NCBI RefSeq assembly: GCF_003443735.1 | Contig: NZ_CP031969.1 | Location: 3,472,001 to 3,536,000, forward strand | Length of the DNA stretch: 64,000 nucleotides | Source: Streptomyces sp. CC0208 | Lineage (GTDB): Bacteria > Actinomycetota > Actinomycetes > Streptomycetales > Streptomycetaceae | Direction of reading: 5' to 3' | Shown: one piece after another, positions 8,434 through 16,920 of the stretch | Layout: every line of letters begins with the position of its first letter | How positions within the stretch are numbered: position 1 is the first letter of the stretch | Position numbers and translations under genes: made by a program | Notes under the pieces: generated by a model | The model's input: only the letters and a program-made list of their open reading frames with translations | Told to the model about the DNA's origin: nothing | Database searches by the model: none

Positions 8434-9957
8434 ATGACAGATCACCAGCACGCCGCGGGCGCCGGATCCGGCGCAGGCCCGGACCCGGGCACCGGCCCCG
8501 GTGCGGGCACACCCGCCGGCACCGGCGACGCCTCGCGCGCGCACGGGCGGGCGGGCACGCGGCAGGAAGGAGGCACACCGGCGGACCCGCACCCCGAGTC
8601 CCTCGGGCACCGGACGGCGACCGACGCCCCCGCCCCGCCCACCGCCACCCCGCAGGACACGGCCGCCGCCGGGGACACGCCCGCGGCCCCCCTGCGCTTC
8701 CGGCGGGACCGACGGCACAAGCTGCTCGCCGGGGTGTGCGCCGGACTCGGGCGGCAGTGCGACATGGACCCGGTGATCTTCCGGATCACGCTGGCCGTGC
8801 TGTCGGCGACCGGCGGCATCGGACTCATCTTCTACGGCTTCGCCTGGCTCTTCGTCCCGTACGAGGACGAGGACGAGAACGAGGTGCGCAAGCTGCTCAC
8901 CGGCCGGGTGGACGGCCAGGCCCTGACCGGTGTGCTCTTCGCCCTGGTCGGCTGCGGGGTGTTCCTCACCATGCTGGGCAACACCAGCGTGCTGACCTTC
9001 GCCGTGGTCCTCTCCCTGCTCCTCGCGGGCGCGGGGTACTGGTCACGCAACCGCGGCACCCCCGACCCCGACCCGCTCGCCGCCCAGGCCGTCGCCGACG
9101 CCCCGCCGGAGGCCCAGGCCCCTCCGGTGCCCGCCGGCTACCCGTCCTGGTGGCGCGACCCCATCGTCAAGGACGGCACCCATGTCGGCGGCACGGGCTA
9201 TCTGTGGGGACCGAGCGACTCCCGCGACCGTGACATCGCGGCGGCCGTCAACATCGGCCGGGGCGTCTCCTGGAGCCGGGGCGAGGACATCCGCGCGGCC
9301 CGGATCCCGGCACCCAAGCCCCGCGGTCCCCGGTGGATCGGCGGCTGGGTCTTCCTGCTCGCCCTGCTGGCGGGCGGCCTCGGCACGGGAGCGACCTGGG
9401 AGGACCACGCCCTGGGCACCAGCCTGCAGACCGGTCTGTCCTGCGCGCTGATCGTCCTGGGCCTGGGCATAGCGGTCAGTTCCTTCCTGGGCCGCACCGG
9501 AGCGGGCTCGATCCTCCTGGCGATCATCACAGCGGGCCTGCTCGCCACGTCGGCCGCGCTCCCGAAGGACATCACCACCCGCTGGGTCCGCACGACCTGG
9601 ACACCGGCAGCGACGCAGAGCATCCACCCGCACTACGAACTCGGCACCGGCGTGGGCACCTTGGACCTGTCCCGCGTCGATTTCACCAAGGGTCGGACGG
9701 TGACCACCCAGGCCGACGTCGGGGTGGGCCGCCTGGTGGTGATCGTGCCGCCGGACGTGACCGTGAAGGCTGTCATCGACGTGGGAGTGGGCGACATCCA
9801 ACTGCCGGGCGACGACCAGCAGGACGTGGACGTGGCACCGGGGAAGCGCAAGGAGATCACCCTGAAACCGGCTCCGGGCACCAAGAACACCGCCACCCTC
9901 GACCTCGACCTGCGAGTGGGCATCGGACAGGCGGAGGTGAGCCGTGCTGCGTCATGA
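8434..9957 (+). CDS. PspC / LiaF-like membrane protein
   Basis: A 507-residue membrane protein. Residues 1-85 are a Gly/Pro/Ala-rich tail. The PspC domain (about 88-150, FRRDRRHKLLAGVCAGLG) is followed by five or six more helices. The last 110 residues form a LiaF-type beta domain (GVGTLDLSRVDF, ADVGVGRLVVIVP, VDVGVGDIQLPG). LiaF-like proteins hold their partner kinase inactive until the envelope is stressed; a similar role toward the divergent PspC kinase is inferred. The start ATG 8434 is chosen because upstream codons run into the kinase promoter; it has no clear ribosome site. It overlaps the next gene by 14 nt. Confidence 0.85.
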   Translation: MTDHQHAAGAGSGAGPDPGTGPGAGTPAGTGDASRAHGRAGTRQEGGTPADPHPESLGHRTATDAPAPPTATPQDTAAAGDTPAAPLRFRRDRRHKLLAGVCAGLGRQCDMDPVIFRITLAVLSATGGIGLIFYGFAWLFVPYEDEDENEVRKLLTGRVDGQALTGVLFALVGCGVFLTMLGNTSVLTFAVVLSLLLAGAGYWSRNRGTPDPDPLAAQAVADAPPEAQAPPVPAGYPSWWRDPIVKDGTHVGGTGYLWGPSDSRDRDIAAAVNIGRGVSWSRGEDIRAARIPAPKPRGPRWIGGWVFLLALLAGGLGTGATWEDHALGTSLQTGLSCALIVLGLGIAVSSFLGRTGAGSILLAIITAGLLATSAALPKDITTRWVRTTWTPAATQSIHPHYELGTGVGTLDLSRVDFTKGRTVTTQADVGVGRLVVIVPPDVTVKAVIDVGVGDIQLPGDDQQDVDVAPGKRKEITLKPAPGTKNTATLDLDLRVGIGQAEVSRAAS

Positions 9958-10201
9958 GTTCCGGCCGGGAAAACTGGTCGCCGGCCTCTTCCTCACCGTC
10001 GCGGGCATCACCTACGCGGGTGACGCGGGCGACGCCTGGGACACCCCGTGGTTCGCGGTGATCCCCATGGTCGTGGGCGGCCTCTGCCTGGCGGGCGTCG
10101 TGGGCCTGCTGGCCCGGGCCGTGCGCAACCACCGCGACAGCCGCCGTACACGCACACCGTCGGAGGCAGACCGGACGCCCCAGCCGCCCGTGCCGCGCTG
10201 A
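9944..10201 (+). CDS. Small two-helix membrane protein
   Basis: An 85-residue protein with two predicted helices (about 10-24 and 36-58) and an Arg/Pro-rich tail. The start GTG 9944 lies inside the end of the PspC/LiaF-like gene, behind a ggagg ribosome site at about 9933. The two are therefore likely translated together. I do not recognise a family. Its position makes it a candidate accessory subunit of the PspC/Lia-like module. Confidence 0.72.
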   Translation: MLRHEFRPGKLVAGLFLTVAGITYAGDAGDAWDTPWFAVIPMVVGGLCLAGVVGLLARAVRNHRDSRRTRTPSEADRTPQPPVPR

Positions 10202-10253
10202 GCCGTGACCACTGAGCACTGAGCAGGGGCAGGACGGCTGAGGAAGGCGTCCC

Positions 10254-10284
10254 ACCGGTAGCTCCGCCGACCGGAGCTACCGGT
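10254..10284. terminator. Bidirectional hairpin between the small membrane gene and DoxX
   Basis: A perfect 13-bp stem, accggtagctccg against cggagctaccggt, with a 5-nt loop. It stands between two convergent genes, and its right arm includes the last codons of the DoxX gene. There is no T tract. Confidence 0.75.
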
Positions 10285-10807
10285 AGCCTCCCGCCCGCTG
10301 CCGTCGTCGGGCGCGCAGGGCGGCGTCCACGGAGAACGCGGAGGCGCCCGCGAGGACGAGGGGCAGCCAGGCCATCAGGTAGGCGAGGTCGTTGCCGTAG
10401 TAGTAGGGATCGGACGCCCAGCTCACGGTCAGCCACAGGCTGAGCGAGATCAGCGCACCGCCGAGCGCCGCCAGGCGGGCGAGGATGCCGAGCAGGGTGC
10501 CGATACCGACGGCGAGTTCACCGAAGGCGATGGCGTAGCCGAAGCCGACGGGGTTCTTCAGGGACAGGTCGACCAGTGCGGGGATGGCCGAGGAGTCCCG
10601 GACGCTGCGCATCATGTCGCCGACGGAGCCCGAGCCGGAGCTCTTCATGAAGGCACTGTCGGTCAGCTTGTCCAGGCCGGCGTAGATGAAGGTGACGCCG
10701 AGGAAGATGCGCAACGGCAGCAGGGCGTACTGGCCGAGGCTGTCACGCCAGGTTCGTTCTTCGTTGTAGTAGGGGGCGTGCGTGTCCGTACGAAAACTGT
10801 GAGTCAT
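10277..10807 (-). CDS. DoxX-family membrane protein
   Basis: A 176-residue integral membrane protein with four helices. The DoxX signature LRIFLGVTFIYAGLDKL lies at about 32-48, and a second conserved block GFGYAIAFGELAVGIGTLLG at about 108-127. DoxX proteins are membrane components linked to redox balance and thiol stress in actinobacteria; no reaction can be read here. The start is ATG 10807. The C-terminus is Arg-rich (RARRRQR). It is monocistronic, closed by the shared hairpin at its 3' end. Confidence 0.85.
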   Translation of the reverse strand: MTHSFRTDTHAPYYNEERTWRDSLGQYALLPLRIFLGVTFIYAGLDKLTDSAFMKSSGSGSVGDMMRSVRDSSAIPALVDLSLKNPVGFGYAIAFGELAVGIGTLLGILARLAALGGALISLSLWLTVSWASDPYYYGNDLAYLMAWLPLVLAGASAFSVDAALRARRRQRAGGYR

Positions 10808-10925
10808 CGCTTCGAGCCGCCTCTCACCAGCGTGCCGAGACCCTCACCAGAAGATACGTACGAGGGGGCGGCGAGGCTCAATGCGACGGCGAGTTTTCGG
10901 GCCCGTAGGAGGCGGGCCGCTGCCC

Positions 10926-12311
10926 TCAGTCCGTCACGTCGATGGCGTACCGGTTCGTCTCCGCCCCGGCGGCCGTCACCACCTGCACCTCCACCCGCCC
11001 CGGCTCCACATCCGCCGGCACCGGCACGGTCAGCACCTCGTCCGTGGGGTTGCTGAATCCCCCGGCCACCGGCACCAGCGGCACATGGACGTTCACCGGC
11101 CCGATCCGCACCACCATCCGGGACAGCCGGTCCGCGCGCTGCGCCCCCGGCGGCACGAACCCGGCGCCCCGGATCTCGATGTCGTCCCCGGTGCGGATGG
11201 GCCCGTCCAGGTCACCGGCCTCGCGCGACCGCACCACGGAGAGGATCACCGGCCGCCCGCCCTCGGCGTACTTGCCCGCCACATAGGTCGCCGCGGACAC
11301 CAGCACCACCACCGCCAGTCCCCACGGCAGATCGGGCAGCTGGTCCGGCCGCCGGGCCAGGCGCACCCCCGCGAACAGCAGGGCGACCGCGCCGATCACG
11401 ACGTACTGGATGTCGGCGAAGGTCCCGCGCCCGGAGTCGTCCGTGAGCAGGTCGGCGGCGCGGGGCCGGTCCGCCCGCACCTTCTGCAGCCGCTGCCCGA
11501 GCACACGCAGCCCGACCACCCGCCGCACCAGCACAGCGATCGCGCACACCACGGCCAGTACGGTCACGACCCCCGCGCCCCGGGCCAGTTCGAGCCCGGA
11601 GATCAGCGCGTCCCGCTCACGGCTGTCGGAGGCCGCGGCCAGCCGGCCCACCAGCACCAGCACCGCGTAGGCGACGAACAGCACCCATGCCGCCGCGACG
11701 GCCCGTGAGGTGGACAGCCGGTTGTCCTCGCCGATGACCGGCGCGAGCACCCCGCCCCGGGTCCGGTGGAACCAGGACGCCGTGGTCAGCGAGGCCGCGA
11801 CCACGATCGCCGCCAACAGCCCGGCCGTACGCGCCGCGGTCCAGCCGGCCCCGATGGCTGTCAGCGCCTGGACGAGGAGCAGCACCACGACAGCGGCCCA
11901 CACCACGTACGCGGTACGCCGCCACAGCCGCGCGAGCCATGCGGCGCCCTCCGCCCGGCCCCGCTCGGCAACGGCCTCGGCGGACTGGGTCAGTTCCTCC
12001 GAGACCCACTGCCGGGAGGCCGACGCGGAGTGCGCGACGGCCGCGGGCAGGCCCTGTCCGGCGGCGAACTCGTCGCGCTTGAGAAGGAATGCGGCCACCG
12101 CCCGCCGATGCCCGGCCCGCGCTCCGTGCGGACAGTCCCCGCAGCTGCAGCCGCCTTCGTGCGCACCGTTGGGCACACCTCCGGCCGCGCTCTGTCTCGC
12201 TTCCTGCACCGCCACGCCCGACGCCCGCCTTCCCACGATTCCTGACTCCCTGGCCCCACATGACCGCACGGCCTTACCGGCCGCACCACCCGCAAACCCC
12301 TCGCGCCCCAC
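10926..12311 (-). CDS. Membrane protein with Cys-rich N-terminus and C-terminal beta domain
   Basis: A 461-residue protein of unknown function. Near residues 53-60 it has CSCGDCPHG, a possible metal site, then a charged segment and six to seven predicted helices (about 115-340). The soluble C-terminal 110 residues have a beta-sandwich feel (DDIEIRGAGFVPPGAQ, VNVHVPLVPVAGG, VPADVEPGRVEVQV), like IPT/TIG folds. The start GTG 12311 is uncertain; a GTG about 95 nt downstream follows a better gggaagg site. It is divergent from the DUF4429 gene. Confidence 0.68.
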   Translation of the reverse strand: MGREGFAGGAAGKAVRSCGARESGIVGRRASGVAVQEARQSAAGGVPNGAHEGGCSCGDCPHGARAGHRRAVAAFLLKRDEFAAGQGLPAAVAHSASASRQWVSEELTQSAEAVAERGRAEGAAWLARLWRRTAYVVWAAVVVLLLVQALTAIGAGWTAARTAGLLAAIVVAASLTTASWFHRTRGGVLAPVIGEDNRLSTSRAVAAAWVLFVAYAVLVLVGRLAAASDSRERDALISGLELARGAGVVTVLAVVCAIAVLVRRVVGLRVLGQRLQKVRADRPRAADLLTDDSGRGTFADIQYVVIGAVALLFAGVRLARRPDQLPDLPWGLAVVVLVSAATYVAGKYAEGGRPVILSVVRSREAGDLDGPIRTGDDIEIRGAGFVPPGAQRADRLSRMVVRIGPVNVHVPLVPVAGGFSNPTDEVLTVPVPADVEPGRVEVQVVTAAGAETNRYAIDVTD

Positions 12312-12448
12312 GCCTCACGAGAGCCCTGGACAACTCCCCCGTGATGTCAGCGAATTGTGCCCTACAGCACACCACCCACGTCCGGCAGGTGTGGTCAGCG
12401 CGGGTGAAGCCGGGACCGCCGTGTTGACCCGGCTGCGAGAATTTCCGT

Positions 12449-13348
12449 ATGGCCGAGATCATCCAGCGTGACGGGACCTGGGCCTTCGACGGCACAACGG
12501 TCAGGATCACGCCGGGACTCCACCGCTCCGTTCCGCTGTTCCGGCAGACGTACGGCGAGGTCGCCGTGCCCCTGGAGGCCGTCGCGGGCGTGGCGTTCGA
12601 GCCGGAGCGCAAGCGCGGCCGACTGCGGATGCGGCTGCGCGAGGGCGCGGACCCGCTGCTGCAGGCGACCGGCGGTCGCCTGCCGGACCCGGCCGATCCG
12701 TACCGCCTGATCGTGGACGTCGACCGCGCCGGGGTCGCCGAGTACGTGGCCGAGGAGATCCGCCACGCCCTGCTCCTCGACCAGATCCCGAAGGAGCCGA
12801 CGAAGACGTATCTGCTGCCCGGCCCTCCGGTCCCGGTCTCGGTGCGTTCCTCCGACGGCACGGTCTCCTTCGACGGCACCCAGGTCCGCATCGACTGGGC
12901 CGACACCTCCGACCGCGTCAAGCGGGCGACCGGCCCGCGGATCATCGACGTGGGCGACCTCGTCCAGGTCGAGTGGCTGCCCAACTCCGGTTACGAGGAC
13001 GGTTTCATGCGGTTCGTGACCCGCGAGACGTCCTTCTCGAAACTGCCGCCGGAGAAGGACCCGTACGCCCTCGACCTGTGGGGCAGCACCCGCCGCGACC
13101 TGCTCACGGCCCTCGTCGCGACGGCGGTCACGGCCCGGCTGCCGCACCCGTCCACCCGCGGGGAGCTCGCGCTCGGCGACGAACGCGCCCACCGCCCCCG
13201 GCTCGCCGCGGCCGCGTTTCCTCCGTCGGCCGATCATCACGACGTACTGCTGCGCAGGCTGCGGGAGTTGGGGGAGCTGCACCGCGAGGGGGTGCTCACG
13301 GACGAGGAGTTCGCGATGACCAAGGCGGCCGTGCTCCGGGGGTTCTGA
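12449..13348 (+). CDS. DUF4429 / SHOCT domain protein
   Basis: A 299-residue cytoplasmic protein. It has two repeats of a DUF4429-like beta domain: GTWAFDGTTVRITPG starts the first (about 8), and GTVSFDGTQVRIDW starts the second (about 137). A short C-terminal SHOCT helix pair follows (LRELGELHREGVLTDEEF). SHOCT motifs usually mediate oligomerisation. The biochemical role is unknown. The start ATG 12449 is clear from the first repeat; I see no good ribosome site, so it may be leaderless. Confidence 0.82.
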   Translation: MAEIIQRDGTWAFDGTTVRITPGLHRSVPLFRQTYGEVAVPLEAVAGVAFEPERKRGRLRMRLREGADPLLQATGGRLPDPADPYRLIVDVDRAGVAEYVAEEIRHALLLDQIPKEPTKTYLLPGPPVPVSVRSSDGTVSFDGTQVRIDWADTSDRVKRATGPRIIDVGDLVQVEWLPNSGYEDGFMRFVTRETSFSKLPPEKDPYALDLWGSTRRDLLTALVATAVTARLPHPSTRGELALGDERAHRPRLAAAAFPPSADHHDVLLRRLRELGELHREGVLTDEEFAMTKAAVLRGF

Positions 13349-13366
13349 GATCCCGCGGTCCCCGCG

Positions 13367-14179
13367 TCACGACAGCAGGTCCGGTTCACTGCGGCTGATG
13401 TCCTGCCACATCGGCTGGTAGTTGATCCACGCCACCAGGTCCCCGCCCAGCTGTTCCCGGGTCGCCACCGCGGCCCGGTGGTCGATGAGCACGGGCCGTC
13501 CCGCTGCCCGGGCCAGCAGCTGCACCTGGCTGGAGCGTTCCAACGACAGGAACCACCAGGCCGCCGCGTCCACCGAGTCCCCGACGGTCAGCAGCCCGTG
13601 GTTGCGCAGCACCAGCGCCTTGCGGGAGCCGAGCGCGGCGGCGATCCGGCGGCCCTCGTCGGCGTCGACGGCGACCCCGGTGTAGGCCTCGTACAGGGCG
13701 TGGTCCTCGTAGAAGGCGCAGCTCTCCTGAGTGATCGGGTCGAGGAGCTCGCCGAGCGCGGACAGCGCCCGCCCGTGCACCGAGTGGCAGTGGGCGACGG
13801 CGACGACGTCGGGGCGGGCGGCGTGCACCTGGGAGTGCACGGTGAAGGCCGCCTGGTTGACGTGGTAGCGGCCGTCGAGGACCTGCCCGTCGGAGTTGGC
13901 GAGCACGAGGTCGCTCACGGTGACGTGCTTGAACGGCATGCCGAAGGGGTTGACCCAGAAGCAGTCGGTGAACTCCGGGTCGCGTGCGGTGATGTGCCCG
14001 GACACCCCGTCCTCGAAGCCGAGCCGGCCGAAGATCCGCAGCGCGCCCGCGAGGCGCTCCTTGCGGTGCCGGCGTTCCTCCTCGACGGAGTCGTGCATCG
14101 GCGGCATCGCGAACTGGAGCTTCTCGGTGGGAAGCGGCATCGGCGGAGTGGGCCCGAGGGGCGTCCCGTGTTGCGTCAC
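13367..14179 (-). CDS. Class II aldolase/adducin family protein
   Basis: A 270-residue cytoplasmic enzyme of the fuculose-aldolase/adducin family, which uses a divalent metal to cleave or epimerise sugar phosphates. Zinc ligands are visible in AHCHSVHGRAL, and the third His in LRNHGLLTVG. The start of the domain has GRLGFEDGVSGHITARDPE. The substrate cannot be inferred; related actinomycete proteins are often annotated only by family. GTG 14179 is taken as start, with ATG 14140 as an alternative; neither has a strong ribosome site. It is divergent from the PNPOx-like gene, 112 nt apart. Confidence 0.85.
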   Translation of the reverse strand: MTQHGTPLGPTPPMPLPTEKLQFAMPPMHDSVEEERRHRKERLAGALRIFGRLGFEDGVSGHITARDPEFTDCFWVNPFGMPFKHVTVSDLVLANSDGQVLDGRYHVNQAAFTVHSQVHAARPDVVAVAHCHSVHGRALSALGELLDPITQESCAFYEDHALYEAYTGVAVDADEGRRIAAALGSRKALVLRNHGLLTVGDSVDAAAWWFLSLERSSQVQLLARAAGRPVLIDHRAAVATREQLGGDLVAWINYQPMWQDISRSEPDLLS

Positions 14180-14223
14180 GGGGCGGAAGTTACCGTCGGG
14201 CGGCGCAAGAGAACAGAGGTGGT

Positions 14224-14252
14224 TTGTAAAGATGACGCACACAGCGGATACC
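14224..14252 (+). promoter_or_regulatory. Candidate promoter of the PNPOx-like gene
   Basis: TTGTAA (14224-14229) and GATACC (14247-14252) are separated by 17 bp. The expected start of transcription is near 14259-14261, just before an ATG at 14262. That would make the message leaderless or give it a leader of about 30 nt to ATG 14292. Only three of six -10 bases match consensus. Confidence 0.4.
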
Positions 14253-14291
14253 TGACAGAGGATGTCGGGTATCGGCGCCAGACTGCCCGAT

Positions 14292-14759
14292 ATGAACTGG
14301 ACAGATTTCTCCGCCACGGAACCCGACCTCGCCAGGACGGTCGAAGACCGCTTCGGCGCCTTCACACACCACACCCTTGCGACCCTCCGCAAGGACGGCT
14401 CCCCCCGCACCACCGGCCTGGAGGTCCGCTTCCTCGACGGTGAGCTGTGGTTCGGCATGATGCCGGACTCCCTCAAGGCCCTCGACCTGCGCCGGGACCC
14501 GCGATTCGCGCTCCAGGCGAACCCCGGCGAGGGGCAGTCCATGGGCGGCGGCGATGTACGGATCGCCGGGCGGGCGATCGAGGTCACCGACCCCGAGACC
14601 AAGGCCGCATACGCCGAAGAGGTGAAACCGCCGGAGCCGTTCCACCTCTTCCGCACCGAGCTGACGGAGGTCGTGCGGACCTACGTCGAGGACGAGAAGT
14701 ACCTGGTCCTCCAGGTCTGGAAGCCCGGTCAGCCCCTGCGCACGATCAAGCGCGCCTGA
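14292..14759 (+). CDS. Pyridoxamine 5'-phosphate oxidase-like flavin/F420-binding protein
   Basis: A 155-residue single-domain split-barrel protein. FGAFTHHTLATLRKDGSPRTT and the ending LVLQVWKPGQPLRTIK fit the actinomycete PNPOx-like/FDOR group, which binds FMN, F420 or haem. The substrate is unknown. The start ATG 14292 is used because the fold begins there. ATG 14262 in the same frame adds ten residues and would fit a leaderless message from the upstream promoter. It ends 14 nt from the convergent guaA stop. Confidence 0.83.
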   Translation: MNWTDFSATEPDLARTVEDRFGAFTHHTLATLRKDGSPRTTGLEVRFLDGELWFGMMPDSLKALDLRRDPRFALQANPGEGQSMGGGDVRIAGRAIEVTDPETKAAYAEEVKPPEPFHLFRTELTEVVRTYVEDEKYLVLQVWKPGQPLRTIKRA

Positions 14760-14773
14760 GCCTCACAGCGGGC

Positions 14774-16351
14774 TCACTCCCACTCGATCGTCCCCGGCGG
14801 CTTCGACGTCACGTCGAGCACCACGCGGTTGACGTCGGCCACCTCGTTGGTGATCCGCGTCGAGATCTTCGCGAGGACGTCGTACGGCAGCCTCGACCAG
14901 TCGGCGGTCATGGCGTCCTCGCTGGACACCGGCCGGAGGACGATCGGGTGGCCGTAGGTGCGGCCGTCGCCCTGGACGCCGACGCTGCGGACGTCCGCGA
15001 GCAGGACCACCGGGCACTGCCAGATGTCGCGGTCGAGGCCGGCCGCGGTGAGCTCCTCGCGGGCGATGGCGTCGGCGTCGCGCAGCAGGTCCAGGCGCTC
15101 CTTGGTGACCTCGCCGACGATGCGGATGCCGAGACCGGGTCCGGGGAACGGCTGGCGCTGGACGATCTCGTCGGGGAGCCCGAGCTCCTGGCCGACCATC
15201 CGCACCTCGTCCTTGAACAGCTTGCGCAGCGGCTCGATCAGCTGGAACTCGAGGTCCTCGGGAAGGCCGCCGACATTGTGGTGCGACTTGATGTTGGCGG
15301 TGCCGGTACCGCCGCCGGACTCGACGACGTCCGGGTAGAGCGTGCCCTGGACGAGGAACTCCACCGCCGGACCCTCGTCCGCGATGATCTCCGCCTGGGC
15401 CTGCTCGAAGACCCGGATGAACTCCCGGCCGATGATCTTCCGCTTCTCCTCGGGGTCGGAGACACCCTTGAGCGCGGTCAGGAAACGCTCCTCCGCATCG
15501 ACGACGACCAGCTTCACGCCGGTCGCGGCCACGAAGTCCTTCTCGACCTGCTCGGTCTCGCCCTTGCGCATCAGGCCGTGGTCGACGTACACGCAGGTCA
15601 GCTGGTCGCCGATGGCGCGTGCGACCAGGGCCGCGGCCACCGCCGAGTCCACACCGCCGGAGAGGCCGCAGATCGCGCGCTTGTCGCCGACGCGCGAGCG
15701 GATCTCAGCGACCTGCTCCTCGATGACGTTGCCGGTGGTCCAGTCCGGCTTCAGACCGGCGCCCCGGTACAGGAAGTGCTCCAGGACCTGCTGGCCGTGC
15801 GTGGAGTGCATGACCTCGGGGTGGTACTGGACGCCGTAGAGCTTCTTCTCGTCGTTCTCGAAGGCGGCGACCGGGACGACGTCCGTGGACGCGGTCACGG
15901 TGAAGCCCTCGGGGGCGGCGGAGCAGGCGTCGCCGTGGGACATCCACACCGACTGCTCGTCCGGGGTGCCCTCGAAGAGGGTGGAGCCCGACTTCGACAC
16001 GTGCAGGGGCGTCCGGCCGTACTCGCGGGCGCCGGTGTTGTCGACGGTGCCGCCGAGGGTGGTGGCCATCAGCTGGAAGCCGTAGCACATGCCGAAGACC
16101 GGGACGCCGGACTCGAACAGCTCGCGGTCCAGGCGCGGGGCGCCCTCCGCGTACACCGACGAGGGGCCGCCGGAGAGGATGATCGCCGCCGGGTTCTTGG
16201 CGAGCATCTCCGCGACCGGCATGGTGCTCGGCACGATCTCGCTGTAGACCCGGGCCTCGCGGACACGACGGGCGATGAGCTGGGCGTACTGCGCACCGAA
16301 GTCGACGACCAGGACGGTGTCGGGGGCGGCGGCGGGGTTCGCTGATGACAC
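14774..16351 (-). CDS. guaA: GMP synthase (glutamine-hydrolysing)
   Basis: Last step of GMP synthesis: XMP + glutamine + ATP gives GMP. The 525-residue length is normal. The N-terminal class I glutaminase domain (about 12-205) has its nucleophile in GMCYGFQLM and the His/Glu pair in YHPEV. The ATP-pyrophosphatase domain has the PP-loop SGGVDS (about 233-238), followed by the C-terminal dimerisation domain ending KPPGTIEWE. The start GTG 16351 follows ggaagg at a 7-nt spacing. It is divergent from the chorismate mutase leader. With guaB and guaB3 at 42-44.7 kb, the window holds the branch from IMP to GMP. Confidence 0.97.
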   Translation of the reverse strand: MSSANPAAAPDTVLVVDFGAQYAQLIARRVREARVYSEIVPSTMPVAEMLAKNPAAIILSGGPSSVYAEGAPRLDRELFESGVPVFGMCYGFQLMATTLGGTVDNTGAREYGRTPLHVSKSGSTLFEGTPDEQSVWMSHGDACSAAPEGFTVTASTDVVPVAAFENDEKKLYGVQYHPEVMHSTHGQQVLEHFLYRGAGLKPDWTTGNVIEEQVAEIRSRVGDKRAICGLSGGVDSAVAAALVARAIGDQLTCVYVDHGLMRKGETEQVEKDFVAATGVKLVVVDAEERFLTALKGVSDPEEKRKIIGREFIRVFEQAQAEIIADEGPAVEFLVQGTLYPDVVESGGGTGTANIKSHHNVGGLPEDLEFQLIEPLRKLFKDEVRMVGQELGLPDEIVQRQPFPGPGLGIRIVGEVTKERLDLLRDADAIAREELTAAGLDRDIWQCPVVLLADVRSVGVQGDGRTYGHPIVLRPVSSEDAMTADWSRLPYDVLAKISTRITNEVADVNRVVLDVTSKPPGTIEWE

Positions 16352-16451
16352 GGGTTGCCTTCCGGCGGTGAGCGAGGTGTGTGTGGTACCGAGTCTACCG
16401 GGAGCCGCGGGGCCGGTCCGGGGCCGAGCTCGTCTCAGGATGCGAACCGGC

Positions 16452-16480
16452 TTGGACGCTCCCCGGAGGCCCGGCATACT
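16452..16480 (+). promoter_or_regulatory. Promoter of the chorismate mutase leader
   Basis: TTGGAC (16452-16457) and CATACT (16475-16480) have exactly 17 bp between them. The predicted transcription start coincides with the A of the leader-peptide ATG (16487), which would be a leaderless message. It sits in the short gap between divergent guaA and the leader. Confidence 0.6.
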
Positions 16481-16486
16481 GCTGCC

Positions 16487-16558
16487 ATGCTCCCGCAGAC
16501 GACCTTCCTGTTTACCTATGGCACCCGGCCCGCCGGCTGCCATGGTCGTGCTGCTTGA
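16487..16558 (+). CDS. Putative Phe/Tyr leader peptide (23 residues)
   Basis: A 23-codon reading frame, [11 protein letters not shown] then [12 protein letters not shown]. It packs Phe, Phe and Tyr into five codons and uses TTT and TAT, both rare codons in Streptomyces. It begins where the promoter predicts transcription starts and ends 22 nt before a strong terminator that precedes chorismate mutase. A hairpin (16518-16543, atggca against tgccat with an inner ccgg pairing) begins at the Tyr codon. This is the layout of an attenuation leader in which ribosome stalling at aromatic codons would control read-through. It is inferred, and no homologous leader was compared. Confidence 0.6.
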   Translation: MLPQTTFLFTYGTRPAGCHGRAA

Positions 16559-16580
16559 GCAACTGACAAGCGACTTCCCA

Positions 16581-16620
16581 GGCGCCCCGGGCCGACAAGG
16601 TCCGGGGCGCCCGTGTTTTC
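16581..16620 (+). terminator. Attenuator terminator before chorismate mutase
   Basis: A 13-bp stem (one G-U pair), ggcgccccgggcc against ggtccggggcgcc, with a 5-nt loop gacaa, followed by cgtgttttcc. It lies 46 nt upstream of the chorismate mutase start, inside its own leader, so it must be read through for expression. An upstream segment ggcccgcc (16527-16534) could pair with parts of the left arm as an antiterminator, but that pairing has a bulge and is not compelling. Confidence 0.82.
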
Positions 16621-16665
16621 CGGACCTTGCCGTTCCGTGGCCTCCACCCCACCCAGGAGCCCTAC

Positions 16666-16920
16666 GTGACCACCACACCGGAAGCGACCATCGCGGACGC
16701 CCGTGAGCGCATCGACGCGCTCGACGACCGGATCATCGGTCTGATCCAGGAACGGATGGCCGTCTCGTCCGTGGTCCAGCGGACCCGTATCGCCTCCGGC
16801 GGCCGACGGGTCCACCTCGCCCGCGAGATGGAGATCCTCGGCCGCTACCGCGACGCCCTCGGCAGGCCCGGCACCTCCCTCGCCATGACGCTGCTCGAAC
16901 TGTGCCGCGGTCGCATCTGA
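16666..16920 (+). CDS. Chorismate mutase, AroQ type
   Basis: Converts chorismate to prephenate, the first committed step toward Phe and Tyr. It is an 84-residue all-helical AroQ protein. R10, E11 and D14 begin the first helix ([20 protein letters not shown]), and the second helix begins near [20 protein letters not shown] 16666 is the start, with caggag 6 nt before it; a longer frame from 16627 starts inside the terminator region and is rejected. It is monofunctional, since no prephenate dehydratase domain follows. It is preceded by the aromatic leader peptide and attenuator. Confidence 0.9.
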   Translation: MTTTPEATIADARERIDALDDRIIGLIQERMAVSSVVQRTRIASGGRRVHLAREMEILGRYRDALGRPGTSLAMTLLELCRGRI

